Shown: piece by piece, positions 50,567 to 58,756 of the stretch
How the letters are laid out: every line of letters begins with the position of its first letter
Numbering within the stretch: the first letter of the stretch is position 1
NCBI RefSeq assembly: GCF_006439025.1
Contig: NZ_RCYZ01000008.1
Span: 245,912 to 309,911 of the forward strand
Source of the DNA: Hymenobacter nivis
Lineage (GTDB): Bacteria > Bacteroidota > Bacteroidia > Cytophagales > Hymenobacteraceae
Direction: 5' to 3'
DNA length: 64,000 bases
Position numbers and translations under genes: made by a program
Notes under the pieces: model-generated
Seen by the model: the letters and a program-made list of their open reading frames with translations, nothing else
Databases searched by the model: none
What the model was told of the DNA's origin: nothing

Positions 50567-51970
50567 ATGGCCTTGCCGATTTCTTTGCCCCCCGGGGCCC
50601 CAGCAGCACCGGCCAGCGGCGCGGGCCCCCTCACGGTGGCGGGGGCAGGGCTGGTGGGCTCGCTGCTGGCCCTGTACCTGGCCCGGCGCGGCCACGCGGT
50701 GCAGCTGCTCGACCGCCGCCCCGACCTGCGCCTGCGCCAGCGCAGCGAGGGCCGCTCCATCAACCTGGCCCTATCGGACCGCGGCTGGCGGGCCCTGGAG
50801 GGCGTGGGCATTGCCGACGACATCCGGCAGGTGAGCATCCCGCTCTACCGCCGCGTGATGCACGACCGCCAGGGCCAGCTCACGGGCCAGCCCTACGGCG
50901 CCGCGGGGCAGGCCATTTACTCCGTTAACCGAGACCAGCTCAACCGCACGCTGCTCGACTTGCTGGAGGCCCGGCCCGGCGTGCAGCTGCGCTTCGGCCA
51001 GCAATTGCAGCGCCTCGACCTGGCTGGCCGCACCCTGCACCTGCGCGACGTGGCCACCGGCCGCGATTACGCTGAGCCCTACACCGAGCTGTTTGGGGCC
51101 GACGGGGCGTTTTCGGCCGTGCGCGGGGCCCTGCAACGCACCGACCGCTACAACTACTCGCAGGACTATTTGGAGTACGGCTACAAGGAGCTAACCATTG
51201 AGGCGGGCCCCGACGGCACTTGGGCCCTGGAGAAAAACGCGCTCCACATCTGGCCCCGCGGCCAGTACCTGATGATTGCGCTGCCCAACCTCGACGGCTC
51301 GTTCAACGCCACCCTGTTTTTTCCCTACGAGGGCCCCACGAGCTTCGCCGCCCTGCCCGACGCGGCGGCCGTGACGGCCTTTTTCGCCGCCGAGTTTGCC
51401 GATGCCGTGCCGCTGATGCCGCGCCTGGCCGAGGAGTTTTTTGCCAACCCCACGGGCTCGCTCGTCACGGTGCGCTGCTTTCCGTGGCACACCGAAGGGG
51501 TGCTGCTGCTCGGCGACGCGGCCCACGCCATTGTGCCCTTTTATGGACAGGGCATGAACGTGGGCTTTGAGGATTGCACCGTGCTCGACGGCCTGCTCGA
51601 TGCCCACGGCGACGATAACTGGCCTGCCGTGGCGGCCGCCTTTGAGCAGCAGCGCAAGCCCAACGCCGACGCCATGGCCGACCTGGCCCTCTACAACTTT
51701 GTGGAGATGCGCGACCGGGTGGGCGACCCGCGCTTTTTGCTTCAAAAACGCATCGAGAACAAAATTGCCGCCCTGCACCCCACCCGCTGGGTGCCGCTCT
51801 ACACGCGCGTTACGTTTTCGCACTTGCCCTACGCCGAGGCCTGGGCCGCCGGCCAGCGCCAAGACGCGGTGATGGCCCAGCTGATGCCTCACATTCAAGA
51901 CGAAGCCGATTTTGACCGTCCAGCTGTGCAAGCCCGCCTGGCCGAAGAGCTGGCCGCCGCCGGCATATAA
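50567..51970 (+). CDS. kmo: Kynurenine 3-monooxygenase-like FAD enzyme
   Basis: The 467-residue flavoprotein would hydroxylate kynurenine to 3-hydroxykynurenine with NADPH and O2. It has the FAD motif VAGAGLVGSLLALYLARRG (about 24-42), GRSINLALSDRGWRAL (a KMO hallmark), SVNRDQLNRTLLD, and the GD motif GDAAHAIVPFYGQGMNVGFE with DC following. A hydrophobic C-terminal helix like that of mitochondrial KMO is not obvious. No other kynurenine-pathway or NAD-synthesis gene is adjacent. A TAGCTTCG element lies 29 bp upstream. Confidence 0.9.
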   Translation: MALPISLPPGAPAAPASGAGPLTVAGAGLVGSLLALYLARRGHAVQLLDRRPDLRLRQRSEGRSINLALSDRGWRALEGVGIADDIRQVSIPLYRRVMHDRQGQLTGQPYGAAGQAIYSVNRDQLNRTLLDLLEARPGVQLRFGQQLQRLDLAGRTLHLRDVATGRDYAEPYTELFGADGAFSAVRGALQRTDRYNYSQDYLEYGYKELTIEAGPDGTWALEKNALHIWPRGQYLMIALPNLDGSFNATLFFPYEGPTSFAALPDAAAVTAFFAAEFADAVPLMPRLAEEFFANPTGSLVTVRCFPWHTEGVLLLGDAAHAIVPFYGQGMNVGFEDCTVLDGLLDAHGDDNWPAVAAAFEQQRKPNADAMADLALYNFVEMRDRVGDPRFLLQKRIENKIAALHPTRWVPLYTRVTFSHLPYAEAWAAGQRQDAVMAQLMPHIQDEADFDRPAVQARLAEELAAAGI

Positions 51971-52093
51971 TGGCTCTGCGGTAAAAAAACAGAAACATCT
52001 CTGCCAGTGCCTAGTTTTGCTGGTTCAAAGGCTAACTTGGCTCTGCCAATGCGGCCGCATACCCAGTAGTTTTACCCGCTGCGCTCCCTGTTT

Positions 52094-52816
52094 ATGCTCA
52101 CTTGCGCCATCATCGACGACGACGAAATCAACCGGCTTACCCTGGAGCACTACGTGAGCCTCACGCCGGGCCTGGAGCTGAAGGCCTCGCTGGCCGACGG
52201 CATCGCCGGCCTGGCCTACCTGCGCGAGGGCCACGCCGTGGATTTGCTGTTCCTCGACATTGAGATGCCCCACCTCAACGGCCTGGAGCTGCTGCGCCTG
52301 CTGCAAGACCCGCCCGCCGTGGTCATCACCACCGCCCGCAACGACTTTGCCGTCGATGCCTTCGAGCTACAAGTAACTGACTACCTGGTGAAGCCCTTCG
52401 AGTACGGCCGCTTCAGCCAGGCCGTGGAGCGCGTGCGCCAGCAGCCCCGGCCCAGCGCCGCCCCGGCGGCTGGGGCCCCCCACCCCGACGCGCCCGCCAA
52501 CGCCGACGTATTCGTGAAGGTGAATAGCCGCATGGTGCGCATCAATTTTGATGATGTGCTCTACGTGGAGGCTTTGTCCGACTACGTGAATATCGTCACG
52601 GCTCAACAGAAGTACATCGTTTATACCACCCTCAAGGCCTTGGAGGCGCGGCTGGCCGTGTTTCCCAACTTCGTGCGCGTGCACCGCAGCTACTTGCTCA
52701 ACACCCAGCACATTGAATCCATCGAAGACAACACCGCCAACCTGAAGGGCGGCTACTACGTGCCCATCGGCAAGTCGTACCAAGAGAGCTTCTTCAAGGG
52801 CTTGTCCAAGATGTAG
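52094..52816 (+). CDS. LytTR-family response regulator (orphan)
   Basis: The 240-residue protein has a receiver domain with acidic pocket IIDDDE, phospho-acceptor Asp about 55 in FLDIEMPHLNG, and LVKPF with the conserved Lys. After an Ala/Pro linker comes a LytTR DNA-binding domain (NADVFVKVNSRMVRINFDDV, VEALSDYVNIV, FVRVHRSYLLN). The usual partner is a LytS/YpdA-type histidine kinase, which is not adjacent. The kinase at 22963 is of the HisKA type, so it is not an obvious partner. Confidence 0.94.
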   Translation: MLTCAIIDDDEINRLTLEHYVSLTPGLELKASLADGIAGLAYLREGHAVDLLFLDIEMPHLNGLELLRLLQDPPAVVITTARNDFAVDAFELQVTDYLVKPFEYGRFSQAVERVRQQPRPSAAPAAGAPHPDAPANADVFVKVNSRMVRINFDDVLYVEALSDYVNIVTAQQKYIVYTTLKALEARLAVFPNFVRVHRSYLLNTQHIESIEDNTANLKGGYYVPIGKSYQESFFKGLSKM

Positions 52817-52876
52817 TTAGGCAGAATGATTGTGCTGGGGGCCCTGGGAGCTGCAAATTTTGCCGCTGCCGGGGCC

Positions 52877-52923
52877 CCCGCTTTTTAGGGCCCCCGGCAG
52901 CGGTGGGGGCCCTAAAAAGCGGG
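52877..52923. terminator. 19-bp perfect hairpin between the LytTR gene and polA
   Basis: CCCGCTTTTTAGGGCCCCC (52877-52895) pairs exactly with 52905-52923 across GGCAGCGGT. The internal T5/A5 blocks are inside the stem, so it is not a textbook terminator with a trailing T-run. Its location suggests it ends the LytTR transcript. It contains the GGGCCCCC word. Confidence 0.65.
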
Positions 52924-52969
52924 CGGCGCGGCCAACGGCCGGCCCAGCCCCGCCGTACTTTCGTGGACC

Positions 52970-55855
52970 ATGACCGATACCGCCGCTGCCGCCCCCCAGA
53001 AGCTTTTCCTGCTCGACGCCTTTGCCCTGATTTACCGCTCGCACTTCGCGTTCAGCAAAAACCCGCGCATCAACTCCAAGGGCCTGAACACGGGGGCCGT
53101 GCTGGGCTTCACCAACACGCTGGTGGAGGTGCTGCAAAAGGAGAAGCCCACCCACATCGGCGTGTGCTTCGACGCGGGCAAGACGTTCCGGCACGAGCAA
53201 TTCCCGGCCTACAAGGCCCAGCGCCAGGCCATGCCCGAAGACATCGGCACCGCCATTCCCTACATCAAGCAAATCATCGAGGCCTTCCACATCCCCATCC
53301 TGCTGATGGCGGGCTACGAGGCCGACGACGTGATTGGTACCCTGGCCCAACGCGCCGAGGCCCAGGGGTTTGAGGTGTTCATGATGACGCCCGACAAGGA
53401 CTACTGCCAGCTGGTTACGGACAACATTAAAATTTACCGGCCCGCTTTCATGGGCAACGCAGCCGAAATCCTGGACGTGGCCCACGTGCTGGCCCGCTTC
53501 GAGATAGAGCGCGTGGAGCAGGTGATTGACATCCTGGGTTTGCAGGGCGACGCCTCCGACAACATCCCCGGCATTCCCGGCATCGGCGAGAAAACGGCCA
53601 AGACGCTCATCCAGAAGTACGGCTCCGTGGAAAACCTGATTGCTCACGTGGACGAGCTCAAGGGCAAGCAGCAGGAAAACGTGCGCAACTTCGCCGAGCA
53701 GGGCCTGCTGAGCAAGGAGCTGGCCACCATCCACGTGAACGTGCCGCTGGAGTTTGAGCCCGACAAGCTGGTGCTCGACGCGCCCGACGAGGCCCGCCTG
53801 CGCGTGCTGTTCGACGAGCTGGAGTTCCGGCAGCTGGCCGCCCGCGTGCTGAGCGGGGGCCCCGAGCGCACCCCGGCCGGCGTGGCCAAGCCCGGCACCA
53901 CCGGGGCCCGGCGGCCCAAGGCAGCGGCCGCCGGCCAGGCCTCGCTCTTCGGCAACCCCGGCGACGAGGCCGTGGCCATCGGGGCAGAGGAGGGCGAAAC
54001 CGGCCACGGTGGGGCCCCTGGGGGCCCCCGCCGCCGCCTGGAAGACGTGCCCTACCAGTACCACTTGATGGACACGCCGGCGCTTCGGAAGTCGCTGCTG
54101 CACTTCCTGCTGCGCCAGGCTGAGGTGAGCTTCGACACCGAAACCACGGGCCTGGATACGATGACGGCACGGCTCGTGGGCCTAAGCTTCTGCTACCGGC
54201 CGGGCGAGGCCTACTACGTGCCCGTGCCGGCCGACGACCTGCCCGCCGCCCAGGCCATTGTGGACGAGTTCTGCCCCTTTTTCAGCAACTCCGGCATCCT
54301 CAAAATCGGCCAGAACATCAAGTACGACCTCAGCATCCTCAAGCACTACAACGTGGAGGTGGCGGGGCCCCTGTTCGATACCATGCTGGCGCATTACCTC
54401 ATCGAGCCCGACATGCGCCACAACATGGACGTGCTGGCCGAAACGTACCTGCACTACGCCCCGGTGCCCATCACCGACCTGATCGGTCCCAAGGGCAAGA
54501 AGCAAATCACGATGGCCGACATTGCTCCGGCCCTGGTGAAAGACTACGCCTGCGAAGACGCCGACGTGACCCTGCAGCTCAAGCACGTGTTCGAGCCGAT
54601 GCTGAAAGAGTTGGGCCTGCTGGAGCTGCTGAACACCGTGGAAAACCCGCTGGTGCCGGTGCTCAGCAGCATCGAGTACGAGGGCGTGCGCATCGACTCG
54701 GTGGCCATGGGCGAGTACTCGGCCGAGCTGCAAGGCTACGTGCAAGAGCTGGAAACGCAGATTTTCACGGAAGCCGGGCAGGAATTCAACATCGGCTCGC
54801 CCAAGCAGCTCGGCGAGGTGTTGTTCGATAAAATGGACATCGGCCGGGGTAAAATCAAGAAAACCAAGACCGGCCAGTACGCTACCGGCGAGGAAATCCT
54901 GAGCCAACTCGCGGCCGACAACCCCATCGCCGCCCTCATCCTGGAGTACCGCCAGCTCAGCAAGCTGCGCAGCACCTACGTGGAGGCCCTGCCCCAGCTG
55001 GTGAGCGTGGTGGACGGCCGCGTGCACACCAACTTCAACCAGGCCGTGACGGCTACCGGGCGCCTGAGCAGCACCAACCCGAACCTGCAAAACATCCCGA
55101 TTCGCACCGAAAAGGGCCGCGAAATTCGCAAAGCCTTCGTGCCGCGCGACGACCAGCACCTGCTACTGGCCGCCGACTACTCGCAGGTGGAACTGCGCAT
55201 CATGGCCGACTTCTCGGGCGACGCGACCATGATCGAAGCCTTCCGCCTGGGCCAGGACGTGCACAGCAGCACGGCCAGTAAGGTATTCCGGGTGCCACTG
55301 AGCGAGGTAGACGCCGAGATGCGCCGCAAGGCTAAAACGGTCAACTTCGGCATCATTTACGGCATTTCGGCCTTCGGGCTGGCCCAGCGCATCGGTATCA
55401 GCCGCAAGGAAGCTACCGACATCATCGAAACGTACTTCCAGGAATTCCCGTCGGTGAAGCAGTTCATGGACGAGAGCATCAACCGGGCCCGCGAGCTGGA
55501 ATACGCCGAAACGCTGCTCAAGCGCCGCCGCTACCTGCGCGACATCAACTCGCGCAACGCCACGCTGCGCGGCTACACCGAGCGCAACGCCATCAACGCC
55601 CCCATCCAGGGCACCGCCGCCGACATCATCAAGCTGGCGATGATCAACATTTATAACTGGCTGCGCGAGGAGAAGCTCAAAACCCGCATGATTTTGCAGG
55701 TGCACGACGAACTTGTCTTCGACGCCGTGCAGGAAGAAGTGGAGTACATCACCCCCAAAATAAAGGAACTGATGACCCAGGCCCTGCTGCTGCCCCGCGG
55801 CGTGCCGCTGGAGGTGGAAGTGGGCACCGGCCGCAACTGGCTGCAAGCCCACTAG
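52970..55855 (+). CDS. polA: DNA polymerase I
   Basis: The 961-residue enzyme has three modules. The 5'-3' nuclease is at about 1-290 (FLLDAFALIYRSHFAF, GYEADDVIGTLA, MMTPDKDYCQLV). The 3'-5' exonuclease, about 375-545, has an intact VSFDTETTGL acidic pair (Asp about 389, Glu about 391). The polymerase (from about 560) has ADYSQVELRIMADFSGD, AKTVNFGIIYGISAFGLAQR and VHDELVFDA. A Gly/Ala/Pro-rich linker of about 60 residues separates the two nucleases. It replaces RNA primers and fills gaps in repair. A TACTTTCG element ends six bases before the ATG. Confidence 0.97.
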   Translation: MTDTAAAAPQKLFLLDAFALIYRSHFAFSKNPRINSKGLNTGAVLGFTNTLVEVLQKEKPTHIGVCFDAGKTFRHEQFPAYKAQRQAMPEDIGTAIPYIKQIIEAFHIPILLMAGYEADDVIGTLAQRAEAQGFEVFMMTPDKDYCQLVTDNIKIYRPAFMGNAAEILDVAHVLARFEIERVEQVIDILGLQGDASDNIPGIPGIGEKTAKTLIQKYGSVENLIAHVDELKGKQQENVRNFAEQGLLSKELATIHVNVPLEFEPDKLVLDAPDEARLRVLFDELEFRQLAARVLSGGPERTPAGVAKPGTTGARRPKAAAAGQASLFGNPGDEAVAIGAEEGETGHGGAPGGPRRRLEDVPYQYHLMDTPALRKSLLHFLLRQAEVSFDTETTGLDTMTARLVGLSFCYRPGEAYYVPVPADDLPAAQAIVDEFCPFFSNSGILKIGQNIKYDLSILKHYNVEVAGPLFDTMLAHYLIEPDMRHNMDVLAETYLHYAPVPITDLIGPKGKKQITMADIAPALVKDYACEDADVTLQLKHVFEPMLKELGLLELLNTVENPLVPVLSSIEYEGVRIDSVAMGEYSAELQGYVQELETQIFTEAGQEFNIGSPKQLGEVLFDKMDIGRGKIKKTKTGQYATGEEILSQLAADNPIAALILEYRQLSKLRSTYVEALPQLVSVVDGRVHTNFNQAVTATGRLSSTNPNLQNIPIRTEKGREIRKAFVPRDDQHLLLAADYSQVELRIMADFSGDATMIEAFRLGQDVHSSTASKVFRVPLSEVDAEMRRKAKTVNFGIIYGISAFGLAQRIGISRKEATDIIETYFQEFPSVKQFMDESINRARELEYAETLLKRRRYLRDINSRNATLRGYTERNAINAPIQGTAADIIKLAMINIYNWLREEKLKTRMILQVHDELVFDAVQEEVEYITPKIKELMTQALLLPRGVPLEVEVGTGRNWLQAH

Positions 55856-55862
55856 GGCCCAC

Positions 55863-55898
55863 GTGGGGCCCCTGGCGTTGCACCCCAGGGGCCCCCAC
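55863..55898 (+). terminator. GC-rich hairpin after polA
   Basis: GTGGGGCCCCTGG pairs with CCAGGGGCCCC(C)AC, with one bulged C, starting 7 bp after the polA stop. No T-run follows, so its function is less certain than that of others here. Confidence 0.55.
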
Positions 55899-55913
55899 TC
55901 CCCGCCCCAATCT

Positions 55914-55921
55914 TAGCTTTG
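55914..55921 (+). promoter_or_regulatory. Predicted -7 element upstream of the thioredoxin-fold gene
   Basis: TAGCTTTG matches TAnnTTTG exactly, 28 bp before the ATG at 55950. No -33 TTTG is seen at the right distance. Confidence 0.5.
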
Positions 55922-55949
55922 CCGCACACACATACCCTGCGATAAAGCT

Positions 55950-57362
55950 ATGAAATACATTGTACTGTGCCTCTGGATTTTCTGGAGCGCGCTGGGGCCC
56001 CTGCGGGCGCAGGGCATCCGGTTTGAGAAGGACTCGCTGACGCAGGTATTTGCCAAAGCCCAGCAGCAAAACAAGCCGGTATTCCTGCTGCTGAGCCCGC
56101 CGCCGGCCCCCGCCAACCTGCCGCCGGCGGTGAGGGCGGAGCGGAACAAGTCGGGCCTCAACGCGCCGGCGGTGGCCGACAAGCTCAACCAGGCATTTCT
56201 GAGCAAGGAGCTGGTGTTCGGCAGCGCCGAAATGGGGGCGGCCGCGCGCCGCTATAACGTGACGACCTACCCAACCTACCTCTACTTCGGCCCCGATGGC
56301 AACCTGCTGTACCGCCGCTTCGGCAATACCAGCAACGAGGAGCAGTACCTCAAAGACGTAGCCGCCGCGCAGCAGGCCCAGCAAGACCCGCAGAACCTGA
56401 GCCACTTGGCCGCCGCGTTCCAGCGGGGCGACCGCGACACGGCCGTGCTAAAGCGCTACCTGCTGAAGCGCCGGAGCCTGCGCCTGCCCCCGGAGCCGGC
56501 CGTGCTCGATGCCTACGCCCGGCAATTGCCAGCCAAGGCGTTTTATCAGCCGGCGGAGGTGCTGTTTATTTTGGAGAGCGGGCCGGTAGTGGGCGGTTCG
56601 GCCTTTCAACTCTCGCACCTGAGCCAGAAGCTGATTGACAGCCTCTACCGGGTATTGCCCTTGCCCCGGCGCGTGGCCATTAATAATCTGATTATCAACA
56701 CCACCATGGCACAGGCTGCGGCTACCAAAGACCGCAGCACCGCGGAAAGAGGCGCCAACTTTGCCCGCAGCACCTGGACCAATGACTACATCAGCGGGGC
56801 GCGCAACTACGACCGCAACATGCTGGCATTCTACCAGAACGTTAAGGACACCACCGCCTACCTGCAGCAAGCCGTGTCCTACTACGAGCGGTACTACTTC
56901 AACCTGCCGGCCGATTCGGTAAAAAAAGCGCTGGCGGCGCTCCAGGCTTTTCGCCAGCGCCAGCCCGCGCTGCTGCAGCGGCTCGATTCGGCGGCGCGGC
57001 GCGGGCCGGCCGGGGGCCCCCCGCCAGCCGGGGCCCCCGGCCGCATCGTGCGGACGGTTGCCGTGGTGGGCCCGCCCGCGTCTTTCTTGCAGGAGCTGAA
57101 CAACGGGGCCTGGGCCATTTACCAAACTGGCACCCGCAACAAAAACTACCTCTCGCACGCCGTTGCCTGGAGCAAGCGCACGGTAGACCTGGACCCCGCC
57201 GCTTACAACAACGACACGCTGGCCCACCTGCTCTACCGCATCGGCTTCTACGCCGAGGCCGAGGCCCGCCAACAGCGGGCAGTGGAGCTGGCGCGCCAGG
57301 AAAAAATAGCGGCCGCTCCCTACCAACAGGTGCTGGACCAGATCCGCAAGCGCACCCTGTAA
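55950..57362 (+). CDS. Thioredoxin-fold protein without CXXC, with helical C-terminal part
   Basis: The 470-residue secreted product has a signal peptide (MKYIVLCLWIFWSALGPLRAQ). The thioredoxin-like domain (about 25-145) includes FAKAQQQNKPVFLLLS and the cis-Pro region NVTTYPTYLYFGPDGNLLYR. The active-site CXXC is absent; SPPPAP stands at that place. The rest (about 150-470) is helical and TPR-like (NGAWAIYQTGTRNKNYLSHA, HLLYRIGFYAEAEARQQRAV). The domain probably binds rather than oxidises protein. The function is unknown. ATG 55950 gives the signal. Confidence 0.75.
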   Translation: MKYIVLCLWIFWSALGPLRAQGIRFEKDSLTQVFAKAQQQNKPVFLLLSPPPAPANLPPAVRAERNKSGLNAPAVADKLNQAFLSKELVFGSAEMGAAARRYNVTTYPTYLYFGPDGNLLYRRFGNTSNEEQYLKDVAAAQQAQQDPQNLSHLAAAFQRGDRDTAVLKRYLLKRRSLRLPPEPAVLDAYARQLPAKAFYQPAEVLFILESGPVVGGSAFQLSHLSQKLIDSLYRVLPLPRRVAINNLIINTTMAQAAATKDRSTAERGANFARSTWTNDYISGARNYDRNMLAFYQNVKDTTAYLQQAVSYYERYYFNLPADSVKKALAALQAFRQRQPALLQRLDSAARRGPAGGPPPAGAPGRIVRTVAVVGPPASFLQELNNGAWAIYQTGTRNKNYLSHAVAWSKRTVDLDPAAYNNDTLAHLLYRIGFYAEAEARQQRAVELARQEKIAAAPYQQVLDQIRKRTL

Positions 57363-57485
57363 TGAAGTAGGGCCCCCGCCGCCGCTCCGCTCGCATCATA
57401 CTATAGGTATAGAGCGGGCGGGCCGCCTCACCCATTGCCGCCCGCCCGCCGTATAGCCGGGCTTTCAACCCCTCACTCGAAAGCC

Positions 57486-57911
57486 ATGCTGAACAAAGCC
57501 GTTCACACGACAACGCTCCAAAACATTGCCCGCGGGCTTATGGGCACCTTCATGGTGGTGGCCGGTACCGGGCACCTCACCTTCGTGCGGAAGGACTTCC
57601 AGGCGCAGGTGCCCGATTTCGTGCCCCAGGACAAAGACACTGTGGTGCTGGAATCGGGGGTGGTGGAAATTGGCCTGGGCTTGGCCTTGCTGCTGCTGAA
57701 AGGGAAAAACCGGGTGCGCATGGGCGTGGGCCTGGCCGTGTTCTACACGCTGATTTTCCCCGGCAACCTGCACCAGTACGCCAGCCACCTTTCCGCCTTC
57801 GGCCTCGATACTGACAACAAGCGGCTCGGGCGGCTATTTTTCCAGCCTGTGCTGGTGGCCGGGGCCCTGTGGTCCACCGGGGCCCTCAAAGTGCTCATGA
57901 AAAAGAAATAG
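57486..57911 (+). CDS. DoxX-like membrane protein
   Basis: The 141-residue protein has three or four membrane segments (GLMGTFMVVAGTGHL, VVEIGLGLALLLL, VGLAVFYTLIFPGNLHQY, FFQPVLVAGALWSTGAL). Such short four-helix proteins with FVPQDKD-type loops are annotated as DoxX-like. Their function is unclear (some partner with oxidases or thioredoxin-like proteins). ATG 57486 was chosen; the frame extends upstream without merit. Confidence 0.8.
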   Translation: MLNKAVHTTTLQNIARGLMGTFMVVAGTGHLTFVRKDFQAQVPDFVPQDKDTVVLESGVVEIGLGLALLLLKGKNRVRMGVGLAVFYTLIFPGNLHQYASHLSAFGLDTDNKRLGRLFFQPVLVAGALWSTGALKVLMKKK

Positions 57912-57969
57912 GCCACGCGCCCTCTATCCCGCCCGCCGGCAACCATCGCCCCAGGGCCCCCGCAACCAC

Positions 57970-58476
57970 ATGCCTGCAAGCAACCTAACCCCCATGGACC
58001 GGCCCAACCAAAAGGGCCTGGTGGCCGAGCTGACCAGCCTGCTCACCAAGGGCAACGCCCACGCCACTTTTGAGGAAGCCTGCGCTGACCTACGGCCGGC
58101 GCAGTGGAACCAGCGCGTGCCCGGCGTGCCCTACACCATCTGGCAGCTGGTCGAGCACGTGCGCATCGCCCAGTGGGACATTGTAGAGTTTTGCCTCGAA
58201 CCCCGGCACGAATCGCCGAAGTGGCCGGAGGGCTACTGGCCCGCCCCCGATGCCACCGCCGACGAAGAACAGTGGCAGGAGGCGCTGGACGGCATTCGGC
58301 AGGACCGGCAGCGCTTCCTGCACCTGCTGCATGCCCCCGGCACCAATTTTCTGGCGCCCCTGCCCCACGGCACCGGCCAAACCATCTTGCGCGAAGCCTT
58401 CCTCATTGCCGACCACGCTGCCTACCACATCGGCGAAATCATTTTGGTGCGCCGCCTGCTGCACGCTTGGAAGTAA
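57970..58476 (+). CDS. DinB-family (metal-dependent hydrolase-like) protein
   Basis: The 168-residue four-helix protein has the His triad of DinB/YfiT folds: His about 63 in WQLVEHVRIAQWD, and His about 149 and 153 in LIADHAAYHIGEIILVRR. Such proteins bind a divalent metal and may act as thiol-dependent transferases or hydrolases; specific roles are mostly unknown. ATG 57970 is used; a second ATG (57994, MDRPNQKG) would also fit. Confidence 0.86.
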   Translation: MPASNLTPMDRPNQKGLVAELTSLLTKGNAHATFEEACADLRPAQWNQRVPGVPYTIWQLVEHVRIAQWDIVEFCLEPRHESPKWPEGYWPAPDATADEEQWQEALDGIRQDRQRFLHLLHAPGTNFLAPLPHGTGQTILREAFLIADHAAYHIGEIILVRRLLHAWK

Positions 58477-58496
58477 GCGCCGCGCCGGGACCGGCC

Positions 58497-58559
58497 CTTC
58501 TTATAAAAGCAAAGAGCCCGGAACGTCTGACGTTCCGGGCTCTTTGCTTTTATAAGAAG
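58497..58559. terminator. 63-bp perfect palindrome acting as shared terminator
   Basis: Left arm 58497-58527 and right arm 58529-58559 are exact 31-nt inverted repeats around a single T. The core is GAGCCCGGAACGTC and the flanks are A- or T-rich. It begins 20 bp after the DinB-like stop and touches the stop of the 40-residue ORF on the other strand, so it could end both transcripts. Confidence 0.93.
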
Positions 58560-58560
58560 C

Positions 58561-58683
58561 TTACTTCTTCTGGGTTTTGACGGTCTTGCCCGAAGGCTTG
58601 TCCTTCACTTCCTCTTCGTTCTGCTTCTCCTTGTTCTTGGTAGCGGGGTCGGTGTGCTTCGGGGTGCTGGTGGGCGTGGCCAT
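58561..58683 (-). CDS. Very small lysine/glutamate-rich ORF (40 residues)
   Basis: ATG at 58683 opens a frame MATPTSTPKHTDPATKNKEK, then QNEEEVKDKPSGK and TVKTQKK, with TAA at 58563-58561. It is highly charged, has no hydrophobic segment and uses codons like those of its neighbours. The stop is immediately followed by the 63-bp palindrome, as expected for a real short gene. I cannot name a family. Confidence 0.55.
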   Translation of the reverse strand: MATPTSTPKHTDPATKNKEKQNEEEVKDKPSGKTVKTQKK

Positions 58684-58756
58684 GGCGTGGGGTTTCTTTT
58701 AGTAAGGAATGGATGTGCGCCGTGTACGCACGCCGGGGCCCCGGCGTTGGGCGGGG

